A DNA stretch of 64,000 bases from Leptospira sanjuanensis (GCF_022267375.1 NZ_JAIZBH010000001.1:2266501-2330500), one strand, 5' to 3'. Numbered from the stretch's first letter, positions 1-12,141 are shown. Notes: a model not told the origin generated them from the letters alone. Numbers and translations: made by a program.

Positions 1-73
1 ATAAAAACTTTTAAATTTCTTTCTCGAAAAAAGGATCGTCTTTACAACGGTTGAGTCTAAAAGTAAATCAAGT

Positions 74-88
74 TTAGAATCATTCTAA
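74..88. promoter_or_regulatory. 15-bp palindrome upstream of trxB, PerR/Fur-box-like
   Basis: TTAGAAT-C-ATTCTAA is a perfect 7-1-7 inverted repeat that ends 12 bases before the trxB ATG. It resembles the published PerR box TTATAATNATTATAA, and Leptospira encodes PerR-type Fur-family regulators. Control of a thioredoxin reductase by a peroxide sensor would make sense, but this is inference. Caveat: TTAGAAT/ATTCTAA-type palindromes also occur elsewhere in the window, including inside coding sequence. Confidence 0.4.
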
Positions 89-100
89 TTCGAGGATACA

Positions 101-1048
101 ATGGCCCACAAAATAGTCATTATCGGTTCCGGACCCGCCGGACATACCGCGGCGATTTATGCTGCGCGTGCAAATTTGAACCCTGTTCTGTACGAAGGCT
201 TTATGGCCGGTGGAATCGCCGCGGGCGGCCAACTTACCACCACCACCGAGGTAGAAAACTTTCCCGGTTTTCCAGCAGGAATCGACGGAACACAGTTGAC
301 CCAGCTTTTCCGCGAACAATCGATCAAATACGGAACTACGATTCATACGCAGACCATCACCAAGGTCGATTTTTCTTCCCGTCCGTTTAAACTTTGGTCC
401 GACGACGAACTCATCGAAGCCGAAGCCGTTATCATTGCGACCGGCGCAACCGCGAAACGAATGCACGTAAGCGGTGAAGACACTTACTGGCAACGGGGCA
501 TTTCCGCATGCGCCGTCTGCGACGGCGCACTCCCCATTTACCGTAACAAAGAACTCGCCGTCGTCGGCGGCGGCGATTCGGCCGTGGAAGAAGCGTCTCA
601 CCTTACAAAGTTCGCGTCGAAAGTGTATCTCGTCCATAGAAGAGATTCGTTACGTGCATCCAAGATCATGCAGAAGCGTGCGACCACTCATCCTAAAATC
701 GAAATCATCTGGAACTCCCAAGTTCAGGAGGCAAAAGGCGACGGTAAAAATCTGACCGCACTCACCCTGCAAGACACGGTCAACGGTCAAAAGAAAGAAC
801 TCGCCGTGGGCGGTCTCTTTTATGCGATCGGTCACAAACCGAACACGGATATCTTTGAGGGAATTTTGGATCTGGACGAAACCGGTTATATCAAAACAGT
901 TCCGGGCACGACCCAAACAAGCGTAGAAGGCGTGTTTGCCGCCGGAGACGTTCAGGACAAAGTGTATCGTCAAGCGATCACCGCCGCGGGCTCCGGCTGT
1001 ATGGCCGCGCTCGAAGCGGAGCGCTGGCTCGAATCCAGAGAAGAATAA
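101..1048 (+). CDS. trxB: Thioredoxin reductase (NADPH)
   Basis: A 315-residue flavoprotein that passes electrons from NADPH through FAD and a redox dithiol to thioredoxin in the cytoplasm. Visible features are the FAD-binding GSGPAG (residues 9-14), the redox-active CAVC (137-140), the NADPH-binding GGGDSA (156-161) with the HRR that reads the 2'-phosphate (179-181), and the C-terminal FAAGDV FAD motif. The length is normal for bacterial low-molecular-weight TrxB. The ATG at 101 follows a GAGG ribosome site. It stands alone, with a strong terminator behind it and a PerR-like palindrome in front. Confidence 0.97.
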   Translation: MAHKIVIIGSGPAGHTAAIYAARANLNPVLYEGFMAGGIAAGGQLTTTTEVENFPGFPAGIDGTQLTQLFREQSIKYGTTIHTQTITKVDFSSRPFKLWSDDELIEAEAVIIATGATAKRMHVSGEDTYWQRGISACAVCDGALPIYRNKELAVVGGGDSAVEEASHLTKFASKVYLVHRRDSLRASKIMQKRATTHPKIEIIWNSQVQEAKGDGKNLTALTLQDTVNGQKKELAVGGLFYAIGHKPNTDIFEGILDLDETGYIKTVPGTTQTSVEGVFAAGDVQDKVYRQAITAAGSGCMAALEAERWLESREE

Positions 1049-1072
1049 GAATTTTAGAGAATTCTAATGGAT

Positions 1073-1098
1073 AAGGGGACCGCGCGGTCCCTTTTTTT
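1073..1098 (+). terminator. Rho-independent terminator of trxB
   Basis: GGGACCGC/GCGGTCCC at 1076-1091 is a perfect 16-base palindrome and is followed by seven T residues. It lies 28 bases after the trxB stop and just before the 3' end of the convergent minus-strand gene. Confidence 0.9.
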
Positions 1099-1116
1099 GT
1101 CGAATTGGATTTTTGA

Positions 1117-1725
1117 TCAATACTCTATATAATATAATTTTTTATTTGTTATCACAGCTAAAACGAAATCCCTTTCTGACTGAGTAAGCGGAATGGATTG
1201 CCTGCACTGATTATCCGTTGTTTGAATTGCCAAATAAATTGAGGGATCATACATATTGGGAAGTTCGTACGCTTGCAATAGTTTTTCCCGATCCGCAAAT
1301 GAGTTACAATTCGCCTCGAAATCCGTTTGTTCAATTTTCAAAATCCGATTTGCCTTATACATATATGGATCCGCATTTTTTGGCATCGAATCTAAAGTTT
1401 GAATTTCCCCATAGACTTCGATTATGCAATTATTAACCTCAGATGCAATTTTAAGTAAACCATTCCTAAGCGTTTCAAATCTGCGAGAATTCGATTCATT
1501 TATTTTTGGTAATGAACATTCGCTAAATAGATAATTTACACATCCTCTGTAGAAAAGATTCGGATTTTGAATATTTTGTAGATAGAAGCTACATCCCGAT
1601 TGAGATAGATACAAAGTGGAAAAATAAAATGCGAATTTAGCTTCGTCCGGTCTCGGCACATATAAACAGCCCCAAAAGAGAATCGAAAACGCTATTTTAA
1701 AAGTTATGTGCAAAACTTTTTTCAT
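1117..1725 (-). CDS. Putative lipoprotein, unknown function
   Basis: A 202-residue protein I do not recognise. The N-terminus has a basic start, a hydrophobic stretch and a lipobox-like ILFWGC with Cys20, so export and lipidation are likely. The mature part contains several cysteines (e.g. in SGCSFYLQ, RGCVNYLF, NNCIIEVYG, EANCNSF, DNQCRQS), which could form disulphides outside the cytoplasm. It overlaps the upstream 240-residue gene by 29 bases and is the last gene of the minus-strand lipoprotein run, so translation is probably coupled. Base composition is AT-rich compared with the housekeeping genes. Confidence 0.7.
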   Translation of the reverse strand: MKKVLHITFKIAFSILFWGCLYVPRPDEAKFAFYFSTLYLSQSGCSFYLQNIQNPNLFYRGCVNYLFSECSLPKINESNSRRFETLRNGLLKIASEVNNCIIEVYGEIQTLDSMPKNADPYMYKANRILKIEQTDFEANCNSFADREKLLQAYELPNMYDPSIYLAIQTTDNQCRQSIPLTQSERDFVLAVITNKKLYYIEY

Positions 1726-2419
1726 AATAAAAACCGTAACTACTCGCGAAAGGCGACGGACTCTGAAATAAGTGAGATTGATTGGAAGATATTATTCTGA
1801 GATATTCCTCCAGCGGTATTTCTTTTGCCTTATATGCGCCGGTTTTCTCGCCCACAGCGTCCGTATCGTAATACCTGTAAGCCTCAACAAAATAATACAA
1901 TGAAACGAACAAAAAGAGGGTTGCCGAGAAATAGAAATTTTCTCTTGAACGTAAAAATTCAGCCGTCCTTTCCTCATAATTAACGAATTGAATTGAATCT
2001 GCCGTCCTACGTTGATTTATAACGGTCTCATTTAAAAAATAAAGAGCGGATCCTAAAGTTAGAAACTTCAAGCCGAACGCGAGATAATTTCTCTTTCTTA
2101 TATTCTCTTCCTCAATAGAACGATATTCCGAACCGCTTCTAAGATAGATCAAACTTTCAAAAGAAGCCTTCAAAGGACTACTTTTGAGTATTTTCTCCCT
2201 ATACTTTTCGTCTACAACGGATTGAATCGATTCTTTCGGCAAAAGATTCCCAATCTTTCCCTGTCTTAAAAAATAACCAGATTCCAACTCTTGATAATCC
2301 CCGAATAGCGCGTGCCCTGATTTGGTTATTATGAATCCTTTTTTCCAAACAGAATCAGCTTCAAGATTTGAACAAAGTGCTATAGTCAAAAATATGAAAA
2401 ACCTGAATTTATTTACCAT
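1697..2419 (-). CDS. Exported membrane protein, unknown function
   Basis: A 240-residue protein with an N-terminal signal peptide (about residues 1-21). A short beta-type segment follows (TKSGHALFGDY... to SIQSVVDEKY), then two hydrophobic segments (around 115-130 and 165-182). The layout matches the protein at 16334-17179, which also has a signal peptide, a small 'LKDG.SLKGEV..SILKVIY' domain and two C-terminal membrane segments. The two may therefore be distant relatives. It overlaps the upstream lipoprotein gene by 7 bases and the downstream one by 29, indicating an operon. Confidence 0.7.
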   Translation of the reverse strand: MVNKFRFFIFLTIALCSNLEADSVWKKGFIITKSGHALFGDYQELESGYFLRQGKIGNLLPKESIQSVVDEKYREKILKSSPLKASFESLIYLRSGSEYRSIEEENIRKRNYLAFGLKFLTLGSALYFLNETVINQRRTADSIQFVNYEERTAEFLRSRENFYFSATLFLFVSLYYFVEAYRYYDTDAVGEKTGAYKAKEIPLEEYLRIISSNQSHLFQSPSPFASSYGFYYEKSFAHNF

Positions 2420-2715
2420 ACAATCGAATCCTTATCGACAATCGTAAGCGGTTTTTCACCTGGAAATAATGTACGGTAAAATGAATATTTGTTCTTTTCT
2501 CTTTTATAAAAACAATACTGGACATCTTTCATTTTCAAAAAGTTCGGTGGATGCGGTAGGATTCGAACTTGCATCAGTTCGTGCGGACATGACTCTATTT
2601 TATGTTTCGAACCTTCGTCAGGCGATGTATTTCGCGGAGTTTCTTTCTCTTTTTCTTTGCCACATGCAACAAATAAAAAAATCAAGATCATCGAGATAAA
2701 GCACTTATAGATCAT
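2413..2715 (-). CDS. Small putative lipoprotein containing a tRNA-derived-looking segment
   Basis: A 100-residue protein with a short signal peptide and the lipobox LFVAC (Cys18), followed by a charged linker rich in Lys and Glu. Residues about 45-58 read CPHELMQVRILPHPP, the kind of peptide obtained when the 3' end of a tRNA gene is translated. The DNA here (2547-2580, reverse strand) contains TTCGAAT followed by an acceptor-like CGCATCCACC. Either the ORF took in a tRNA fragment or its start and middle are a chance fusion. It overlaps the downstream gene by 7 bases. No function can be named. Confidence 0.55.
   Translation of the reverse strand: MIYKCFISMILIFLFVACGKEKEKETPRNTSPDEGSKHKIESCPHELMQVRILPHPPNFLKMKDVQYCFYKREKNKYSFYRTLFPGEKPLTIVDKDSIVW
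2547..2620 (-). other. Decayed tRNA 3'-half-like fragment
   Basis: On the reverse strand, GCAAG-TTCGAAT-CCTAC resembles a T-arm, though only about three of the five stem pairs hold. It is followed by CGCATCC-A-CC, which looks like a 3' acceptor strand, discriminator base and truncated CCA. No matching 5' acceptor (GGATGCG) or clear anticodon arm is visible upstream, so this is not a functional tRNA. Such fragments are typical remnants of integrase attachment sites, but no integrase gene is present in the window. Confidence 0.4.
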
Positions 2716-2754
2716 AATTTGTTAAACCTAAGGTTTGGAGCTTCGGTTCTTCCA

Positions 2755-3039
2755 TTAGATGATTGGCGAATTTTTATCGTCTGGATTCATATCATCCAAA
2801 CAACGCATCACAAAATTTGTCACACAAATATGGTATTGACTTCCGCAATTTGCTGACTCCATACCTTCGCTGTTTTGAGAACAGATACGTTTCTGTTCGT
2901 CACAATATAAATACGCGCTAACGCATTCAAGTGCGCTTGTCTTATCATAATTGCTGAATGGACTTACGATTTGACCTTGCTCGTCGCAAAAGGACACCAA
3001 GGACAAAAAAATTGCAATTATCAGAATTTTTCTTTTCAT
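2755..3039 (-). CDS. Cys-rich small lipoprotein (tandem paralogue A)
   Basis: A 94-residue protein with lipobox LVSFC (Cys18). The mature part carries six cysteines spaced C-x6-C-x6-C ... C-x6-C-x7-C, the same pattern as the 80-residue protein encoded just upstream (3172-3414). Shared residues include Y.YC..QK..C and CG..Y..C..N.V..C. The two are tandem paralogues. Conserved cysteines in a lipoprotein suggest a small disulphide-stabilised fold at the cell envelope. I do not recognise the family. Confidence 0.7.
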   Translation of the reverse strand: MKRKILIIAIFLSLVSFCDEQGQIVSPFSNYDKTSALECVSAYLYCDEQKRICSQNSEGMESANCGSQYHICVTNFVMRCLDDMNPDDKNSPII

Positions 3040-3171
3040 AAAATTAACTTTTGAATTTTCAGAAATTAAACTCTACATTCAACCAAACGAAGAGCAAAAA
3101 AAGATTGCATCGAGTAAAAAATCAACAGCAGCAACCGAAAAACGCCGCAGCCTCTCCTTTTTCTTACTGCC

Positions 3172-3414
3172 TCATTTTTGATCTTTTACACACCCGACAA
3201 CTAAATTGGAAATGCACATATAATATTTATAGCCGCAATCTCCCCCGCTATCTGTAAAGCACGACTGCTTTTGACTTTCACAATAAATGTAGAGCAAAGT
3301 GCACTGTTCCCCAGATGTACCTTTTTTAGGTTTAGTTGGATCTTCCCATTCCCCGTCCTTATTGCAGAAACAAAGAAAAAGAATAACAGCAATCAGTAAT
3401 ATTTTTTTTCTCAT
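3172..3414 (-). CDS. Cys-rich small lipoprotein (tandem paralogue B)
   Basis: An 80-residue protein from the ATG at 3414. A longer reading to 3507 is open, but it would run into the upstream SGNH gene and lose the signal peptide from the N-terminus, so I chose the internal ATG. Its A overlaps the last base of the upstream TAA (TAATG), indicating coupled translation. The signal peptide ends at FLCFC. The six mature cysteines repeat the C-x6-C-x6-C ... C-x6-C-x7-C pattern of the neighbour at 2755-3039. Function unknown. Confidence 0.72.
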   Translation of the reverse strand: MRKKILLIAVILFLCFCNKDGEWEDPTKPKKGTSGEQCTLLYIYCESQKQSCFTDSGGDCGYKYYMCISNLVVGCVKDQK

Positions 3415-4844
3415 TAGAATGTACAGATCCCAAAATAAAAACATAGTATAATCAATAACATGGCATCCTCGTTTGCTTCCGGAAGCGGTTGCGGTTCGGG
3501 GGTCCAACCAGCGGGTTGTGATGTGGGGAACGTGGCAGTATTCGTAAAATTACATCGATCTCCTTGCTGCGGAGTCGGATTTGTCCACCAGCCCAATTCA
3601 CTGATCTTATTACTTACATTGGAAGCGTGTAATGTATGGCCAAACGGATGCGAGAAATGGATCGAATCACCTCCATACAAATTCGGGTTCCCTTCCCACC
3701 AACGACCTGCAGCTAACGCACCTGGATCGGAAAACGCAAACCATTCGTCGAGATATTCGATATTCCTTTGCATTACGACTAGATTCTTTGTATATAAAGT
3801 AAGATAACCTAATTGTTGTGAAAGCCAGCTCGTATCGGTTCTTTTACTTCCCGAATAGTTCAATGCTTTCGCAAGAAAATTTTCGACTTCTCTTTCCTTT
3901 GAACCCGAATAAATGGAAGCCGCCGCTAATTCTTTGGTGGTTTGGGTGGCCGTACAGTTTCCTGCTGCAATGCATTCCCTTACGTCGTTATAAACCGGCC
4001 CAGCAGTAGTAATTGCAGTCGCCAAAGCATTCAGGGCAAATTGGAACATTTGATTGTAAAAATTTCCGAGGACACCAAGATCACCGAAGAAATTAAACTG
4101 AGGAAGAGCGGGACGAGGCGTATGACTAACAATCAACACTTGGGCTCCTTGCGCTTGGTGATAAGTAACCAAGCGGTTCAAATTGTTAATCACTGCATTT
4201 TGTCGAAAGATACTCAACCAGGGAACAGCTTTTAAGATTACCTCATATCGTAAAATATCATTACCGCCGTAAAGAATCACCGCCCGACGGTTTTCCAAAT
4301 TGATATGAGTATTATAACCGGGCATCGGGTTCGGATAAAATTTGGAAGGATCACTTCCACCTTTCAAATCAAATTGATAACGAAGATCTTCCGAGCTTGA
4401 ACCGCCTAATGCTCGCTTGTCAATTAGATCCCAATTATTTCCATAATACATTTTAGGATCGACAGGAATATCAAATTGAGAAGGCCCGACTCCAGGAAAA
4501 CTAAATTTCGTGGGAATACGGTCCACCCAATCGGTCATCGAATCGCCCCAAAAGAGAATATGCTTTTGATTATTTGCGAGAACCTCACTTTGAGAAATCG
4601 GACCTCTGGGTTCCTCCGTGGTGAAGTTCTTAATTTGACATCTACCCTTTATACGATCAGCGAAAGCTTCCCGAACTGCATTCCTAGCCAAAAAACTTGT
4701 CGTAAATTCTTCCAATAACTGCGCATTCGTAGGAATGCCGCTGATCGCGCTATTTAGATTTCCATACCATTCACTTACCGCACTCGCTTGCAAAAACGAA
4801 GTCTGAAAAAAAATGAAAATTAATACAACTGCTCTTTTATTCAT
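3414..4844 (-). CDS. Secreted SGNH/GDSL-family hydrolase
   Basis: A 476-residue protein with a cleavable signal peptide (about 1-22, ending ASA). All four SGNH blocks can be placed: GDSMTD with the likely nucleophile Ser102, Gly148 in ALGGSS, GGND with Asn195, and GGDSIHFSHP with Asp393 and His396. The family comprises esterases, lipases and O-acetyl hydrolases, and the substrate cannot be read from sequence. The last 16 residues (AMLLIILCFYFGICTF) are strongly hydrophobic, which could be a membrane anchor or a shifted reading frame. It overlaps the upstream lipoprotein gene by 8 bases and the downstream one by 1. Confidence 0.82.
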   Translation of the reverse strand: MNKRAVVLIFIFFQTSFLQASAVSEWYGNLNSAISGIPTNAQLLEEFTTSFLARNAVREAFADRIKGRCQIKNFTTEEPRGPISQSEVLANNQKHILFWGDSMTDWVDRIPTKFSFPGVGPSQFDIPVDPKMYYGNNWDLIDKRALGGSSSEDLRYQFDLKGGSDPSKFYPNPMPGYNTHINLENRRAVILYGGNDILRYEVILKAVPWLSIFRQNAVINNLNRLVTYHQAQGAQVLIVSHTPRPALPQFNFFGDLGVLGNFYNQMFQFALNALATAITTAGPVYNDVRECIAAGNCTATQTTKELAAASIYSGSKEREVENFLAKALNYSGSKRTDTSWLSQQLGYLTLYTKNLVVMQRNIEYLDEWFAFSDPGALAAGRWWEGNPNLYGGDSIHFSHPFGHTLHASNVSNKISELGWWTNPTPQQGDRCNFTNTATFPTSQPAGWTPEPQPLPEANEDAMLLIILCFYFGICTF

Positions 4845-5454
4845 TAGAAATTCCTAATTCCGCTTTCATCTTTTTTTGCGTCGTTTTAATTACCTCTTCT
4901 CGCATATATAAATATTTGTCTGAAAGAGAAGAAAGAATTTTACATTCGTCCGCATCGACAGGAGAACAAACTTTTAAGAGCATTTGCAATGAATAGATCC
5001 AAACCGTAATCTCAATCCTAAATTCCTTTAAAACTTCGATGGGAAAACTTTCCGCATCAACGAGCATACTCTGAATTACTTGGTCGGAATATTCGAGCAA
5101 GGTCATACCGGGAGCGTATCCCGGAATATCACCGACAAACGCAAGATTGTCCGAAGAATTTGGATTTTGAAACAACTGATTCAGATCCCGAAGCCCTTCC
5201 AATTGGATCAATTTACTTTCTTGTAAATTTTGTCCCTTTCGTATTTGAGAATTCATAACCGCGCCGATCGCTTGAACTTCCGTTGTTAGCAATGGAGAGG
5301 GAATAAAATCCTGCGATATGACGATCGCCGGATACCTTGTTTGCGAATTAGCAACTAATGGAAGCAATAGTTTCCCTGTTGGAGTAGACAAATCACAATA
5401 ACTCAAGAAGACTAACGTAAATAAAAATATCGTATATTTTATGCATTTAAACAC
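4837..5454 (-). CDS. Putative lipoprotein, first gene of the SGNH/lipoprotein run
   Basis: A 205-residue protein with a signal peptide and lipobox VFLSYC (Cys20). The mature part is mostly predicted-helix sequence with one pair of close cysteines (VCSPVDADEC). I see no known domain. It overlaps the start of the SGNH hydrolase gene by 8 bases and is the first gene of the run that continues down to 1117, so the promoter should lie in the AT-rich gap at 5455-5761. Confidence 0.7.
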   Translation of the reverse strand: MFKCIKYTIFLFTLVFLSYCDLSTPTGKLLLPLVANSQTRYPAIVISQDFIPSPLLTTEVQAIGAVMNSQIRKGQNLQESKLIQLEGLRDLNQLFQNPNSSDNLAFVGDIPGYAPGMTLLEYSDQVIQSMLVDAESFPIEVLKEFRIEITVWIYSLQMLLKVCSPVDADECKILSSLSDKYLYMREEVIKTTQKKMKAELGISNE

Positions 5455-5761
5455 AAATCCACAACATTCAAGACCATAGTTTAATTCAATTAAATTTATA
5501 TTTCCATATTTTTAAAAATATAAATAATTTTAAGTCAAAATTTAAATAATAAGCTGTTATGCGGCCTTTATCCCAATCATACATAACGTTTATCGATATC
5601 ATTGACGAATCCAGTAACGTGCGCACAAAATATGCACCAAATATACGCAAAATTGATTAAAGGCATAAAAACAGGAATGAAAAGCCAATAAGAGAGGAAA
5701 TTCGAAACTTTAAAACGTGAATTGATGTTTTATTAGGGAATTACGAAAAACGTTTCTCGCC
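5455..5761. other. AT-rich intergenic region
   Basis: About 307 bases with no credible gene. The first part, next to the lipoprotein start, is very AT-rich (runs of T, A and AT near 5484-5550), as expected for the promoter region of the minus-strand operon. I see no clear repeat or terminator. Confidence 0.5.
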
Positions 5762-6514
<753 letters not shown>

Positions 6515-6567
6515 GATGTGTAGAAAAAAGCCCGGGAAAAGCCCCGGTCAATGAAAAAAAGATTCTC

Positions 6568-7440
6568 TTATTTCGCTTCCAAAGCGTACGAACGTTCGGG
6601 AACCGTAAGATACGAAGAGATTTCTCCCGTATCTTCCCGAAGTCTGGTGTTTTGATTGAACGTGTCCAAGATGATCTTTCCGTCTCGAACGAAGTTGTAG
6701 AGATAGGTTCCCGGTTTCATCTTCTTGATGAGAGTGAACACGTCCTTTTCTTTTTTAAGAACGTCCTCTTCGGGGTCCCAGTGATTGAAGTCCCCTACCA
6801 GCGTAATCATCTCCGCGTCCGGCGCATAAATTCGAAACTCTACGGTTCTATATTCCAATTCTTCAAAGGGAGAATCTTCCAAGATCCTCGTGGTCACGTG
6901 TTTGTCCGGGCCGGATGGAATCGCAACGAGTCGGGAAACCAAGGAACCGTCCCCGTCTTCCACCGAATCCGAGTTAGACGGGTCGTGCGTAAACAGACCG
7001 TCGACTCGGAACTTGTATTCTAAAATTTTCAATTCTTCGCGAATCGTGTCCCTGCTTTCCGGATTGTAAACCGTGTAAAAAACTCCGTGATCGTTCTTCT
7101 TCAGCGGAATACATCTCCAAAGCGAAAAATTTCCGCAGACGGAAACGTCTTCGTTTTCGATTCCTTCGAAAGTAAACAGAATTCCACGATTGAGAAGTTT
7201 TCCCGTTTCCAAGGATAAGGAAGAATCGATGTAACGGATGTATCTCGGAGCCACGGCCCGTTTCAACTTCTCCATTTGCCAATAGTAGTAGATCTTTTCC
7301 TTTTCCACCGGCTCCAAGAAATCCTCGTAGTCTTCGGACGAAAAGGAACCGATCCAATTTCCTGCGTCGTCGGCTCCGATGGCAACGGTGATGGTCAATA
7401 GAAGTGCGAGTAAAACTTTTGTCGTAGGGATCGATTTCAT
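6568..7440 (-). CDS. Secreted protein with two glycogen-binding-like (CBM48/AMPK-type) domains
   Basis: From the ATG at 7440 the protein has 290 residues and begins with a good signal peptide (to about Ala23); a longer reading to 7533 would bury it. Two E-set/CBM48-like domains are visible: residues about 85-160 with VSVCGNFSLWR and YKFRVDG, and about 197-280 with ITLVGDFNHWD, GTYLYNFVRDG and a following Asn-rich turn. This GDFN.W...Y.Y.F.VDG pattern is typical of glycogen-branching-enzyme N-domains and AMPK beta subunits. No catalytic domain is attached, so a binding or scaffolding role outside the cytoplasm is inferred. Confidence 0.78.
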   Translation of the reverse strand: MKSIPTTKVLLALLLTITVAIGADDAGNWIGSFSSEDYEDFLEPVEKEKIYYYWQMEKLKRAVAPRYIRYIDSSLSLETGKLLNRGILFTFEGIENEDVSVCGNFSLWRCIPLKKNDHGVFYTVYNPESRDTIREELKILEYKFRVDGLFTHDPSNSDSVEDGDGSLVSRLVAIPSGPDKHVTTRILEDSPFEELEYRTVEFRIYAPDAEMITLVGDFNHWDPEEDVLKKEKDVFTLIKKMKPGTYLYNFVRDGKIILDTFNQNTRLREDTGEISSYLTVPERSYALEAK

Positions 7441-7631
7441 TCTGAATAAAAGTTCGATCAGTTTTCGAAAAAGCATAAGGCAAATCCGGAAAATCACTTC
7501 CAAAGAAACCGAACCGGCCGTGTTATAGGACATAAAATTTTTTTTCGATTCGGGGCGTTTTTGAGAGGATTCGGGATGAGTTTTTTCCTTGGAGAATCGA
7601 GAAGCATTCCGATATAATTTATCAGGATATC

Positions 7632-11342
<3,711 letters not shown>

Positions 11343-11381
11343 AAAAGGATCAGCAACGAATTTTTCAAATGTTCCGACAAA

Positions 11382-11413
11382 AATCATACTTTCTACTTGC
11401 AAGAAGTATGATT
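11382..11413 (+). repeat. Hairpin at the start of a composite dispersed element (copy 1)
   Basis: AATCATACTT (11382-11391) and AAGTATGATT (11404-11413) form a 10-bp stem downstream of the TPR gene. It is followed by TTTGATAT, a C-rich stretch (CCACCGCCCCCACCC at 11436-11450) and a G-rich partner (GGGTGGG at 11481-11487). Related sequences in the same orientation lie at 34541-34670 and 46831-46960, each after a plus-strand gene. It may act as a terminator, but it has no T-run. Confidence 0.5.
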
Positions 11414-11513
11414 CTTTGATATGAAAAATTTTTCACCACCGCCCCCACCCTGTGGAGCGCCCCTTAGGAAGCGACACATTGGGTGGGACCAAGTTTTACT
11501 GAAAAGCCCTAAA

Positions 11514-12050
11514 TCAGAGATTCAGAATATTCAATTTTCCTTGTGTGTCCAGCCTCTCCCGCAGCGACTTCAAAAGCGATTGGAACCTTGCGATTTCTCC
11601 CTTGCTCAAAAGCTGGTTCGTGGTTTTTTCCCGGGACGAAAAGCTGAACGTGATTTCTTTTGCGACGAGAATCCTCTCCGCGACGTCCGCAGGAACCAAG
11701 GAAGAAATTCTCATGGAATCGGAATAGTCGGTTCCCACCTTTCTCAAGTTAAACCAGGTTCCGTCGAGTTTCAGGGAAACCCCGATCGGAAAACTCACCT
11801 CGAACGAACTCAAGAAATAATCCAGATAAACCGTCTTTTCGCCGTTCGGATTCTTATAAACTCCCCGAAACGTCAACGACTTCGTGTCGCCTTGGGAGCA
11901 GAAAACGTGAAATCCGGGACAGAAAGGATCGGAATGAAAGAGAACCTGTTCCAAGGCCGGTTCGGGGGTCTGACGGATGGATTCGCTCGAACAGGTGATT
12001 CCCAAAACTACGGCGAAAGAAAGAATGAGTGCGGAAACTGGAATTTTCAA
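11514..12050 (-). CDS. Putative lipoprotein, unknown function
   Basis: A 178-residue protein with signal peptide and lipobox VLGITC (Cys20), followed by a Ser/Pro/Glu linker. The mature part contains a pair of close cysteines (DPFCPGFHVFCSQ) and alternating strands (KSLTFRGVYKN, TVYLDYFLSSFEV), suggesting a small beta-rich domain, then a C-terminal helix. No known family recognised. Convergent with the TPR gene and divergent from serA. Confidence 0.72.
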   Translation of the reverse strand: MKIPVSALILSFAVVLGITCSSESIRQTPEPALEQVLFHSDPFCPGFHVFCSQGDTKSLTFRGVYKNPNGEKTVYLDYFLSSFEVSFPIGVSLKLDGTWFNLRKVGTDYSDSMRISSLVPADVAERILVAKEITFSFSSREKTTNQLLSKGEIARFQSLLKSLRERLDTQGKLNILNL

Positions 12051-12126
12051 AAAGGATCTCCCGTGATTTTTCCCCCAGTTTTTCCGGCCTGCCGGAGATT
12101 TGAAAGAAAATTCCGTTCTTCAACCA

Positions 12127-12141
12127 CGCGGCTGCGCCGCG
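12127..12141. other. GC-rich hairpin in the serA leader region
   Basis: CGCGGC-TGC-GCCGCG is a perfect 6-bp stem with a 3-base loop, 57 bases before serA. It is followed by A residues on the plus strand and so is not a terminator for either strand. It may simply be a structured leader element. Confidence 0.3.

Noticed and set aside
2547..2620. Functional tRNA gene
   Set aside because: Only a 3'-half-like stretch is visible, the T-arm stem is poorly paired and no 5' acceptor partner is found.
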